Of a DNA stretch of 64,000 bases, positions 52,637 to 61,272 are shown piece by piece. The DNA comes from Arcobacter sp. LC1. Its GTDB lineage: Bacteria > Campylobacterota > Campylobacteria > Campylobacterales > Arcobacteraceae. The stretch spans positions 62,001-126,000 of the forward strand of contig JAACJU010000003.1 of assembly GCA_021378565.1 (NCBI GenBank), read 5' to 3'. The notes below the pieces were generated by a model that worked only from the letters and a program-made list of their open reading frames with translations, was not told the DNA's origin and made no database searches. Numbering within the stretch: the first letter of the stretch is position 1; every line of letters starts with the position of its first letter. The position numbers were made by a program, and so were the translations under genes.

Positions 52637-53653
52637 TTAATAAATTGGTTTTACTTTTTTAATATACAAATAAATACTAGCAATAATCCAAGCAAGAGGC
52701 AAAACAATCAAGGCTTTAAAAGTGATGCTATTTGCTAAATAATTTGATAAAATATAAAATATAATTATGCTGATAATTGCGTAAGCAATACTTAGGTTTT
52801 TTTCATACCTAGGATTATAATAACCAAATGCTACTACTAGAAGCATAGAAAGTAAAGGAAAGAGTGAAATTAAGAAATTAAAAACAAATTTGCCTACATG
52901 ATAATTTTGCTTAAAATTTCTTTTCCAATAAGTATAAGGATTGGAGAAAAAATCTTGACTACTACTCCCAAGACTATCGTTTATTATCATTTTTTGATAA
53001 TTAATCTGATTGTATTCACTAGGCTTTAAGATAAAAGCTTTACCGTTGTATAAAACAAAGCTAAGTTTTCCATTATCATTTTTTAGCTTAGCATTTTTTG
53101 CCAAAATAAATTGTTCCAGATTTTTATTAACCTTGAATAATTTAATATTTTGAAAGCTATTACCATTTTTTTTATCTATATAAATAAACCAATTTCCAAA
53201 TTTTTGTCCAAATTGTGAAGGTTTGATATTAAAATTTGCTTCTTTTTTCTTAAGATTTATAATATCATGTTTTAAAATAGAAAATTTTGGAATAAGTGCA
53301 AAAGAAATCACAAGTAAAATAAGCGTAACCATTATACTGATAGGCAAAAGTGCTTTTAAAATTTTTAGAGGATTTAAGCCAAAAGAAGTAAAAACGATTA
53401 GTTCATATTCATTTGAAAGCTTAGCTAAGGTAACTACTAAAGCTATAAAAAAAGTAATGGGCAAGGTGTAGAAAACTATATCAGGAATCATATAATAATA
53501 CAAGGTTAACAATTCTAAAATACTCACACTTACAACTGCGGTCAAGGCTGCAATTTTAATCAAAGAAATCAAAGAAGTTATAAAAAATAATGATAAAAAA
53601 ATAGGGAAAAAGCTTTGTGCTAATTGTAAATATAAATAATTTTTTAACCTCAT
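52637..53653 (-). CDS. LptF/LptG (YjgP/YjgQ) family permease
   Basis: A 338-residue inner-membrane component of the lipopolysaccharide export ABC transporter. Three N-terminal helices (LFFITSLISLIKIAAL; YMIPDIVFYTLPITFFIAL), a periplasmic domain (residues about 120-255), and three C-terminal helices (FNFLISLFPLLSMLLVVAFG) match the family. FTSFGLNPLKILKALLPISI is the conserved coupling region. LptF versus LptG cannot be settled. It overlaps the prepilin peptidase stop by four bases. Confidence 0.88.
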   Translation of the reverse strand: MRLKNYLYLQLAQSFFPIFLSLFFITSLISLIKIAALTAVVSVSILELLTLYYYMIPDIVFYTLPITFFIALVVTLAKLSNEYELIVFTSFGLNPLKILKALLPISIMVTLILLVISFALIPKFSILKHDIINLKKKEANFNIKPSQFGQKFGNWFIYIDKKNGNSFQNIKLFKVNKNLEQFILAKNAKLKNDNGKLSFVLYNGKAFILKPSEYNQINYQKMIINDSLGSSSQDFFSNPYTYWKRNFKQNYHVGKFVFNFLISLFPLLSMLLVVAFGYYNPRYEKNLSIAYAIISIIIFYILSNYLANSITFKALIVLPLAWIIASIYLYIKKVKPIY

Positions 53654-54438
53654 CTAAAAACTCCAAAACCTGAAATGCCAAAAACATATTCACAAAAAAT
53701 ACCAAGAGCTAAAAAAGGCACAAAAGCAGTTTCTCTATTTTTTTTATAAAAACTATTTATAAAAGCAGGAATTAGTGCAAAAATTGCGGCTAGGAAAATA
53801 GCGCTTAATCCCGCTTTTAAAGAAAAAATCAATCCTATGCTAGTAACGATAGGGATGTCACCACTGCCTAGTGCTTCTTGATTTAAAAGTTCAGGATTTT
53901 TTAAAAATCTTGCTTTTATATTTTGTATATAAAAACTAAGAAAATAATTTATTAGATAAATCCCACCTGTAAATAAAAGCGCATTTTTTAAAGCATATAA
54001 AAAATTTGTAGGGATAAAAATAGCACTCACTAGGCAAAGAAATAAAAAAACTGAAGGAATAGCTTTGTACTTTAAATCAATAAAACTTAAAACTACAAGC
54101 AAGGAAAAATAAATCAAAACAGCTAGAAAATGCCAAGATAAAGCACTTTGTTTATATAAAAGTAGAAGTCCAAAAGCACAAAGTAGCTCAACAAAAAAAT
54201 ATTGCCAAGAAATGTGTTTTTTGCAATATCTACATTTTGCTCTTAAAAAGATAAAAGATAAAAGAGGAATATTTTCATAAAATTTTAGCTTATGCTTACA
54301 AAACGAACAATGCGAAGCGGGAGTAATTATAGATAAATTTTTAGGAACTCTTAGAATAACTAGGTTCAAAAAAGAGCCTAAAACTGCGCCTAAAATAAAA
54401 ATATAGATATAAATATACACATTATCAGACAAGTCCAA
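53650..54438 (-). CDS. prepilin peptidase / N-methyltransferase
   Basis: An integral membrane aspartyl protease of about 262 residues that processes type IV prepilin-like proteins, used by Campylobacter for competence. The zinc tetracysteine region HCSFCKHKL and AKCRYCKKHISW marks the bifunctional form with N-methylation. The catalytic Asps are in SFIDLKYKAIPS and LGSGDIPIVTSIG. Start is TTG at 54438 or 54432; the latter fits the GGAGA signal better. No pseudopilin genes are near, but a PilMNO-like protein is encoded at 24824-26464. Confidence 0.9.
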   Translation of the reverse strand: MDLSDNVYIYIYIFILGAVLGSFLNLVILRVPKNLSIITPASHCSFCKHKLKFYENIPLLSFIFLRAKCRYCKKHISWQYFFVELLCAFGLLLLYKQSALSWHFLAVLIYFSLLVVLSFIDLKYKAIPSVFLFLCLVSAIFIPTNFLYALKNALLFTGGIYLINYFLSFYIQNIKARFLKNPELLNQEALGSGDIPIVTSIGLIFSLKAGLSAIFLAAIFALIPAFINSFYKKNRETAFVPFLALGIFCEYVFGISGFGVFR

Positions 54439-55132
54439 ATCTCCGTTTTCTTGAATGAAATTTTGCTAAGATATCAGCAAATTCACTTTGCTCAAAATCA
54501 GGCCACAAAGTTGTAGTAAAAAACATTTCGGCGTAAGCACATTGCCAAAGCAAAAAATTTGATAGCCTTAGCTCTCCACTTGTTCTAATCAATAAATCAA
54601 CATCTCCAAACTCACTCGTATCAAGGTTTTTTTCAAGGTTTTTTTCGTTTAAGCTAAGTCCTTGCTTTAGGGTCTTTTTTGTAGCTCTTATAATTTCATC
54701 TTTTGAGCCATAATTTAGAGCTAGTATTTGAGTAAGCCCTGTGCAAGTTTTTGTTTGCTCAATATTAAGGGCTATTATATCTTGCAAGCTTGAAGAAAAT
54801 TTACTCAAATCCCCTATAGTTTTAAACTTAATATTATTTTTCTTATAAACTTCAAGTTCACTTTTCAAATAATCTTCTAAAAGCTTCATCAGAAAATTAA
54901 CCTCAAGTTTTGGTCTGCCCCAATTTTCTGTACTAAAAGCATAAAGAGTAAGATATTTTATGCCTATTTTTTGTGCGTATTTTGTAATCTCTCTTACGGT
55001 TTTAGCACCTTGCTCATGCCCCTTAGTTCGGCTAAATCCTCTTTGCTTTGCCCATCTGCCATTGCCATCCATTATGATAGCCACATGCTTTGGAATAGTT
55101 TTTTTTAAGGCTTCAAGCATTAGTAAATTCAT
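54425..55132 (-). CDS. uppS: undecaprenyl diphosphate synthase
   Basis: UppS builds the C55 lipid carrier for peptidoglycan and glycan synthesis from IPP, downstream of Dxr. The product has the catalytic HVAIIMDGNGRWAKQRGFSR, then TKGHEQGAKTVREI, LTLYAFSTENWGRP, LLIRTSGELRLSNFLLWQ and AYAEMFFTTTLWPDF. The start is set at the first ATG (55132), inside the last codons of coaBC; a TTG at 55147 or an ATG at 55120 are alternatives. It overlaps the prepilin peptidase gene by 14 bases. Confidence 0.95.
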   Translation of the reverse strand: MNLLMLEALKKTIPKHVAIIMDGNGRWAKQRGFSRTKGHEQGAKTVREITKYAQKIGIKYLTLYAFSTENWGRPKLEVNFLMKLLEDYLKSELEVYKKNNIKFKTIGDLSKFSSSLQDIIALNIEQTKTCTGLTQILALNYGSKDEIIRATKKTLKQGLSLNEKNLEKNLDTSEFGDVDLLIRTSGELRLSNFLLWQCAYAEMFFTTTLWPDFEQSEFADILAKFHSRKRRFGLV

Positions 55133-56468
55133 TTTTAAGCAAATCAAGCAAATCCATACTCACGGCAAATTTATCTCCGCTAAGTTTGCTTTCTGTTTTT
55201 TTTGTTTTTTCACTTGTTTTTTCACTTGTTTTTTCATTTGTCTTTTCGTTTCTCTTTTCACTTCTCTTTGAAAAAAATTCTATTTCATTTTTTTCTCCAC
55301 CAAAGGGATTTTTATGAGATATTATATTTAAACACACTCCATCAAGTTCTTTATTTTCAAGCATTGCTTTAGCACTAGCTTTTGCATTTTTCTCATCAAG
55401 CTCAGCCTTAAAACCTATAGAAAAAATATCATTTTTTAAATTAGCATTAGCATTAGTTTTAGAATTAGAAAGGCTTGCCAAAATATCTTCATTTTGCTTA
55501 AGCTCTAATTTCCAAGTATCTCCTAAAACTTCTTTTTTTATTTTGCCCTGCTGTGCAAACTTTGGTTTATAATCACTAATTGCTGCGAGCATAAATAAAA
55601 AGGGTTTTTTTTGTATTAATTCTTTGGCTTTATCATCTATAATATTCATTTCACTTAAGACGCCTTTTTTTGCCACTCTTAGACTATCTTGCAAAAATTG
55701 CTTCATTTCATCTGCGCTTTGTACTTGTATTTTGTGTATAGCACTTGGCAAGGTATCCATATTTTTTGTACTTATCAAGCAAACATTTGCACCTTTTAAA
55801 TAAAGTGCTAAAGCTAAAGAATTTGCCATTTTTCCTGAGCTAAAATTGCTAATATAACGAACATCGTCAATCTTCTCTATGCTTCCACCACCGCTTAAAA
55901 CTACATTTCTATTTTCCCAAAAATCTTGAGCTAAAAGTGCTCTGGCACTTGCATAAAAAATATCTTCCACCTTAGCTAAAGCACCAATTCCAAAATCCTT
56001 GCAAAGTAAATCTTTGGAAATTGACTTAATAATCTCATATTTACAAAGTTTTAGCATTTTTAAACTAGCTTGACTTATAGGATTTTCTAGCATTTTTGTA
56101 TTTGCTGCTGGTGCTAAAATCTTTATGCCATCATATGCTAAGACAATTTGAGTCAATAAATTATCAGCCAAGCCATTGCTTAATTTATTTATAGTATTTG
56201 CAGTTGCTGGTGCTAGGACTAAAATATCAGCCCATTTTCCTATCGCTATATGGTTATTATCATTTGCCCAAGACTCAGTATCTTTATCTAGAACTTTGTT
56301 CCCGCAAAGGGCTTCAAAGCAAAGAGGCGTTATAAATCTTTTTGCATCTTCACTCATAACAACTCTTACATTTGCCTCTGCTTTTGTAAAAAGTCGAATA
56401 AGCTCTAAAGCTTTATAAATAGCTATTGAGCCTGTGACTGCGATTAGAATATTTTTAGATTTTAGCAT
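55113..56468 (-). CDS. coaBC: bifunctional CoaBC (Dfp), with Lys/Glu repeat insertion
   Basis: CoaBC makes 4'-phosphopantetheine from 4'-phosphopantothenate and cysteine for coenzyme A. The 451-residue product has the N-terminal flavin decarboxylase (VTGSIAIYKALELIRLF; LVLAPATANTINKLSNGLAD; APAANTKMLENP with the active-site Asn) and the C-terminal synthetase (NVVLSGGGSIEKIDDVRYIS; SNFSSGKMANSLA). About residues 401-425, near the C terminus, consist of KxxE repeats such as KTNEKTSEKTSEKT, encoded by degenerate 12-base repeats (55199-55270) that the family normally lacks. Confidence 0.94.
   Translation of the reverse strand: MLKSKNILIAVTGSIAIYKALELIRLFTKAEANVRVVMSEDAKRFITPLCFEALCGNKVLDKDTESWANDNNHIAIGKWADILVLAPATANTINKLSNGLADNLLTQIVLAYDGIKILAPAANTKMLENPISQASLKMLKLCKYEIIKSISKDLLCKDFGIGALAKVEDIFYASARALLAQDFWENRNVVLSGGGSIEKIDDVRYISNFSSGKMANSLALALYLKGANVCLISTKNMDTLPSAIHKIQVQSADEMKQFLQDSLRVAKKGVLSEMNIIDDKAKELIQKKPFLFMLAAISDYKPKFAQQGKIKKEVLGDTWKLELKQNEDILASLSNSKTNANANLKNDIFSIGFKAELDEKNAKASAKAMLENKELDGVCLNIISHKNPFGGEKNEIEFFSKRSEKRNEKTNEKTSEKTSEKTKKTESKLSGDKFAVSMDLLDLLKNEFTNA
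55199..55270. repeat. degenerate 12-bp tandem repeats inside coaBC
   Basis: The unit CACTTGTTTTTT (plus strand) recurs, with decay at both sides to CATTTGTCTTTT and CGTTTCTCTTTT. On the coding strand it encodes four-residue KxxE units. Twelve is a multiple of three, so copy-number change would not shift the frame. Confidence 0.8.
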
Positions 56469-56470
56469 TT

Positions 56471-57790
56471 TTATTTCTCAGTCTTTTTTGAGAAAAAATC
56501 ATAAAAAAAGTCTTTTATATTTCTTTGTTTGGCTCTTGAAATTCCTAGTTCACCCTTTTTTAAATCTTTTGTGATGGTGCTTCCTGCTGCTATCAAGACA
56601 TTATCAGCTATATTTATAGGAGCAACAACTTGTACGTCACTTCCTATAAAAACATTTTTGCCTATTTTAGTTTTGTGCTTTGTTTTTCCATCATAATTAC
56701 AGCTTATAAACCCAGCACCTACGTTTGTGCCTTCTTTTATTTCACAATCTCCTAGATAAGATAGATGCCCAGCTTTTACACCTTCAAGCTTAGATTTTTT
56801 TGTTTCTACGAAGTTTCCAAGTTGAGAATTTATTATCTCACTTTTAGGGCGAACCCTTGCAAATGGACCGACTGAGCTATTTTTTATCAAGGAATCTTCT
56901 ATTATTGAAGATGCTTTTATATGCGAAGATATTATTTTACTATTTCCTAAAAGACTAACTCCATTTTCGATAATACTCTCACCTTCGATTTTCACACCCT
57001 CAGATATAAAAATACTATCAGGTAAACGCATAAGCACACCTTGAAGCATAAATTCTTTTTTTATTCTATTTTGATGAATTTGCTCAGCACCTGCTAAATC
57101 GTATTTATTATTTACACCTTTAAAATTTTTTTCATTAACAAAAAAGCTTTTCACTTCAAGTTTGGCTCTCAAAGCCTTATGAACTAAATCTGTAATATAG
57201 TATTCTTTTTGGGCATTATTATTGTTAAGTTTATCTAGGTATTTTTCCAAAAAATCTTTAGCAAAAAGATAAACTCCAGCATTTGCTGTTTTGATTTTTA
57301 ACTCTTCTTTGTTTGCATCTTTTTGCTCAACAATTTTTTTCACTTTTTTACAAGTATCTAAAACTACTCTTCCGTAGCCGTTTGCATCTTTTAAGTTTAG
57401 TAAAGACAAAATAAGTTTTGTATCTTTGCCTAGTAAAGCTGTAAATTTTTGCAATTCTTTAGCTTGAATAAGAGGCATATCTGCATTTAAAACTAAAATA
57501 TTTTTACCTTTTAGCTCTAAGTTTTTTAGTGCGCCTCCAGTGCCGGGGTAATTGTCGCAGTCTTGAATATGGTATTTAATATCTGTAAAGTAGTTTTGCA
57601 TACAAGCTTGTATCTCTTTGGCCTGATGATGCAAAATCACGGTTATATCGCAAGTTATTTTTTTGGCTTCTTTTATAGAAAAATACAGCATAGGCTTAGA
57701 TGAAATCTCATGCAAAACTTTTGCCTTTTTTGACTTCATCCTTGTGCCTTGTCCTGCTGCTAAAATCACTATTGATAAATCTTTTTCCAT
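56471..57790 (-). CDS. glmU: bifunctional GlmU
   Basis: GlmU acetylates glucosamine-1-phosphate and joins it to UTP, producing UDP-GlcNAc for peptidoglycan and lipid A. The N-terminal pyrophosphorylase motif is ILAAGQGTRMKSKKAKVLHE, with VLNADMPLI; the C-terminal left-handed beta-helix has GPFARVRPKSEI, GHLSYLGDCEIKEGTNVGAG and NVFIGSDVQVVAPINIAD. The ATG at 57790 is chosen for its GGAG signal; a GTG three codons earlier is possible. coaBC follows two bases later. Confidence 0.96.
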   Translation of the reverse strand: MEKDLSIVILAAGQGTRMKSKKAKVLHEISSKPMLYFSIKEAKKITCDITVILHHQAKEIQACMQNYFTDIKYHIQDCDNYPGTGGALKNLELKGKNILVLNADMPLIQAKELQKFTALLGKDTKLILSLLNLKDANGYGRVVLDTCKKVKKIVEQKDANKEELKIKTANAGVYLFAKDFLEKYLDKLNNNNAQKEYYITDLVHKALRAKLEVKSFFVNEKNFKGVNNKYDLAGAEQIHQNRIKKEFMLQGVLMRLPDSIFISEGVKIEGESIIENGVSLLGNSKIISSHIKASSIIEDSLIKNSSVGPFARVRPKSEIINSQLGNFVETKKSKLEGVKAGHLSYLGDCEIKEGTNVGAGFISCNYDGKTKHKTKIGKNVFIGSDVQVVAPINIADNVLIAAGSTITKDLKKGELGISRAKQRNIKDFFYDFFSKKTEK

Positions 57791-57818
57791 GCACTCCACT
57801 TTTTTTATTTAATCTTTC

Positions 57819-57824
57819 ATTATA
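57819..57824 (-). promoter_or_regulatory. candidate -10 box of glmU operon
   Basis: On the minus strand AATTTGCTATAATG contains TATAAT preceded by TTTGC, 28 bases before the glmU ATG. It fits the Campylobacter sigma-70 form. Confidence 0.4.
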
Positions 57825-57886
57825 GCAAATTATACATTAATAAGAAAAATAGCAACACGAAGAAGGTAAAAAGAAAAATCTAAAAA

Positions 57887-59602
57887 CTAAATAGCTTTTT
57901 TATTTTTTTTGAAATATGGTTTTTTTGAAGTGGGTTTACTTGTTTTGTCTTTTTGGATACTTTCTTTTTGAGGGGATTTTTCTTTGATATTCTCTTCTTT
58001 AGATTTGTCTTTATACCTGCTTTTATTCTTATTATTATAACTATTATTGTTTTTGTATTTATCTTTTTCTTTGTATCGGTCTTTATTTTGCTCCTTACTT
58101 CTGCTTTTATTTGGAATAAAGGTTCTCTTTGGAATGTGAAATTTTCCTTCTTTTAGCATTTTTCCTATATAAGCGTTTAAAACTTCCCTTGCCTTAAGTG
58201 CTTTATCAATATCAGGAAATAATAAAGGCAATTTAAAAGCAAACCACAAATAAAGTGATATTTTTTTAACCTCATCTTCTAACAAAAGCAACTCTTTTGG
58301 TGAGATAGTTTTATGTTTTAAGCTAAGTTCAAAAGAATATTTAACCATTTTTTTCTTTATAAGAGCCTTTGTGTAATCTTCAAAAGCGAAAGAGAGGGTT
58401 TGTGATTTTAGATAAACAGGAGCATTTACAAGCAAATATTTATCATCTAAACTAAGAGATGCTTTTTTATCAATTATCTTAGAAACTTCTATCATTGAGC
58501 TTATATTTGTAGCCTTAAAAGGTCCGTTAAATTTCATATTTTTTGCGAAAAAACTCAAAATCGCAGAAATACTAGTATTGTTTAAAAATACAGCCAAAGA
58601 TTGCACTTGCTCTATACTTGCTTTTACCCTAAAAGGTGCTTTTATTGTTTTTATAGGCTCATCCATACAAGTTTTTATATGGTTTAGAATTTTTTTATTA
58701 AGACCTGTGATATGCCCTGCTTCAAACATCCCAAAACGCCCTGCTCGTCCTGCGATTTGCACTACTTCATTTGCTTTTAAAAGTCTTTTTTCTTTACCAT
58801 CGAATTTCTTTTCATCAGTAAAAATAATAGTCTCAATCGGTAAATTTAGCCCCATAGCAATAGCGTCAGTTGCAATCAAAATCTCACTTTTACCTTCTCT
58901 GAATCTTTTAGCTTCATGTCTTCTAACTTCAGGAGATAAGTTTCCATAAATTACAGAAATACTATATTTTTTTGATAATTTTGCTTTTAAGCTTAGTACT
59001 TGCGTTCTTGAAAAAGCTATAAGCGCGCTTTGTTTTTTTATATCTTCAAGTTTTACAGGATTGTCTAAAACTTCAAGGGGATTTTTTCTTTGAAATTTTG
59101 TAATCTCTAAAGTCTCATTTAAATAAATAGCGATTTTCTTGATAGCTTCTAGCGAATTGACACTTCCTGTCATGTATATTTCTTTAGCAGGAGTTCCGAT
59201 AATTGCATTTACCCAAGACCAACCCCTATCAATATCATCAATCATTTGCACTTCATCAATAACAGCACAATCAAGTTCAAGATTAAAATCAAGCATCTCA
59301 ATAGTTGAACAAATATGCGTTGCCTCATCATCGATAACTTGCTCTTCGCCCGTAACTAGCGAGGCTTTTATCCCATCTTCTCTAAGTTTTTCAAAGCCTT
59401 CTAGTGCTAGTAATCTAAGAGGAGCTAGATAAATCCCACAATCTGCACTTTTTAATTTTTGCATAGCTTGAAAAGTTTTTCCACTGTTTGTAGGCCCTAC
59501 GTAAAAATATAATTTTCTATTTAAAGACCTTGCCAAAGGGTATAGCGACTTTAAATCACATTTTAATAAAGTTTGTAGTTTTTCCTGCCAAGCAGTTGCC
59601 AT
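57887..59602 (-). CDS. Suv3-like RNA helicase with basic C-terminal tail
   Basis: A 571-residue superfamily 2 helicase. It has motif I YVGPTNSGKTFQAMQKL, motif II AVIDEVQMIDDIDRG, motif III-like IYMTGSVNS, and motifs V/VI ILIATDAIAMGLNLPIETI and VQIAGRAGRFGMFE. These match the mitochondrial Suv3 type more than DEAD-box proteins. The last ~70 residues are Lys/Asn/Tyr/Ser-rich (KDRYKEKDKYKNNNSYNNKN), suited to RNA binding. Suv3 in mitochondria partners with PNPase to degrade RNA. The start is chosen at 59602, where CGGAGAAATATGG is a strong signal; a further ATG lies 12 codons upstream. Confidence 0.85.
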   Translation of the reverse strand: MATAWQEKLQTLLKCDLKSLYPLARSLNRKLYFYVGPTNSGKTFQAMQKLKSADCGIYLAPLRLLALEGFEKLREDGIKASLVTGEEQVIDDEATHICSTIEMLDFNLELDCAVIDEVQMIDDIDRGWSWVNAIIGTPAKEIYMTGSVNSLEAIKKIAIYLNETLEITKFQRKNPLEVLDNPVKLEDIKKQSALIAFSRTQVLSLKAKLSKKYSISVIYGNLSPEVRRHEAKRFREGKSEILIATDAIAMGLNLPIETIIFTDEKKFDGKEKRLLKANEVVQIAGRAGRFGMFEAGHITGLNKKILNHIKTCMDEPIKTIKAPFRVKASIEQVQSLAVFLNNTSISAILSFFAKNMKFNGPFKATNISSMIEVSKIIDKKASLSLDDKYLLVNAPVYLKSQTLSFAFEDYTKALIKKKMVKYSFELSLKHKTISPKELLLLEDEVKKISLYLWFAFKLPLLFPDIDKALKAREVLNAYIGKMLKEGKFHIPKRTFIPNKSRSKEQNKDRYKEKDKYKNNNSYNNKNKSRYKDKSKEENIKEKSPQKESIQKDKTSKPTSKKPYFKKNKKAI

Positions 59603-59713
59603 ATTTCTCCGTTTTAATTTTTTAATAGATTTTATCATAAAATACTAGCTTTAAAACATTAAACAAATAAAATTCCTAGATTAAATAATATTTTAGGAAC
59701 TAAGGAATAAAAA

Positions 59714-60889
59714 ATGAAGTGCGAATATTTTGGATCTTGTGCATCTTGCACCTTGTATGATATGACTTATGATGAGCAATTTTTGCTTAAAACTTCAAAA
59801 GAAAAAGAGCGTTTTAAAGAGCAGTTTAAAGGCGAGTTTCAAAGCTTTTCAAGCAAAGAAGAAGCTTTTAGAGTAAGAGCTGAATTTAGGGTTTGGAGAA
59901 ATTTTGAGAATGGCAAAAAGTTTGAAGATAAAGAAGGCGAAAACAAAAAAAACAAAGAAGGTGAAAAACCTAAGCTTGCAAATTTATCTTACGCTATGAG
60001 TGGATTTGATAAAGAAAAAGTTTTGATAAAGAGTTGCGAAATTGTAATAAAACCTATACAAATACTTATGCCTAAACTGCTTATTGAACTTCAAAAATAT
60101 GAGGTTTTACACAAAAAACTTTTTGCTATTGAATTTCTAAGTTCTTTAGAAGGCGATATTTTAGTAACACTGATTTATCATAAAAAACTAGATTTTTCTT
60201 GGGAAGAAAAAGCAAAAGTCTTACAAAATTGTTTAGATATTAAAATACTTGGAAGAAGCAAAGGGCAAAGGCTTATCCTTAAAGATGATTTTATAAGACA
60301 AACTCTTGAAGTAGACAAAAAAACTTATAAATTTTTATATAAAGAAGGTGGCTTTATACAGCCAAATCAAGAAGTAAATAAAAAAATGCTAACTTGGGTT
60401 TTGAAAAATGCTAGTTTGAAAGGCGACTTATGTGAGCTTTATTGTGGAGCTGGAAATTTTACTATAATTTTAAGCAAGTATTTTAACAAAGTTTTAGCAA
60501 GTGAGATATCTAAAACTTCTATTAAAAATGCTAAGCAAAATTGCGAAGAAAATAATATAAAAAATATTGTTTTCTTACGAATGTCAAGTGAAGAATTTGT
60601 AGAGGCATTTTATAAAACTAGAGTTTTTAATAGATTAAAAAATATTGATTTAGAAACTTATAATTTTTCTACTATTTTTCTAGATCCCCCTAGAAGTGGG
60701 CTTGATGACGCAAGTAAAAAATTAGCCAAAGACTTTCGGCAAATTATTTATATTTCGTGCAACCCTGAAAGTTTATATGAAGATTTGGATTTTTTAAGTA
60801 AAAGTCATAAGATTATAGCATTTGGATTTTTTGACCAATTTGCCTACACGAAGCATTTAGAAAGTGGGGTAATTTTAAATAAAATCTAA
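59714..60889 (+). CDS. trmA: tRNA (uracil-5-)-methyltransferase
   Basis: TrmA makes ribothymidine 54 in the T-loop of tRNA. The 391-residue product has the catalytic domain motifs IQPNQEVNKKML, LCELYCGAGNFTIILSKYF (SAM-binding), FLDPPRSGLDDASKK and IYISCNPESLYEDLDF with the nucleophile Cys. An extra Lys/Glu-rich tract (KKFEDKEGENKKNKEGEK, about residues 68-85) interrupts the N-terminal half. Length is about 20 residues above the E. coli enzyme for this reason. The gene is alone on its strand. Confidence 0.94.
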   Translation: MKCEYFGSCASCTLYDMTYDEQFLLKTSKEKERFKEQFKGEFQSFSSKEEAFRVRAEFRVWRNFENGKKFEDKEGENKKNKEGEKPKLANLSYAMSGFDKEKVLIKSCEIVIKPIQILMPKLLIELQKYEVLHKKLFAIEFLSSLEGDILVTLIYHKKLDFSWEEKAKVLQNCLDIKILGRSKGQRLILKDDFIRQTLEVDKKTYKFLYKEGGFIQPNQEVNKKMLTWVLKNASLKGDLCELYCGAGNFTIILSKYFNKVLASEISKTSIKNAKQNCEENNIKNIVFLRMSSEEFVEAFYKTRVFNRLKNIDLETYNFSTIFLDPPRSGLDDASKKLAKDFRQIIYISCNPESLYEDLDFLSKSHKIIAFGFFDQFAYTKHLESGVILNKI

Positions 60890-61272
60890 GATAAAATATA
60901 ACTAAAATAAATCTAAAATAAAAAATATTTTAGGTTTTGCATTTTCATGAAGTATTTGAGATTATCCCTAGATTATTTAAAAAAATAAATTTAGAATAAG
61001 AAATAATATTTTTAGGTTTTTTGCTGTAAAACCAAAGAAATGAAATCTAAATTAACTCTAATTTTGATTTAAATAAATTTTGATTTAATGCTAAATTTTT
61101 TAAATAAATACTTGCAATAAACTATATAAAAAAGCATAAAAGAAAAAAGTGTTTAAAAATACAAAGAAAAAAACTAAAAATCCCTTTAAAAGGCCAGAAG
61201 ATAGCCTTTTTAAACCTAACTTAAGATAACTTTAGCTATCCTAAATAAATACTTATTTACTTAAGGACTATT
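60890..61272 (+). other. AT-rich leader region of flagellin 1 with stem-loops
   Basis: This 383-base gap has no gene I can support. Near the 3' end, TTTAAAAGGC (61185-61194) can pair with GCCTTTTTAAA (61204-61214), and TAAATAA (61242-61248) pairs perfectly with TTATTTA (61253-61259), both just upstream of the flagellin ATG. AAGGAC at 61264-61269 is the ribosome-binding site. I could not identify a sigma-28 or sigma-54 promoter with confidence. Confidence 0.5.

Noticed and set aside
61081-61272. Sigma-28 or sigma-54 promoter before flagellin 1
   Set aside because: I found no GCCGATAA-like or TGGCAC-N5-TTGC-like element that I could defend; AT-rich matches were too weak.
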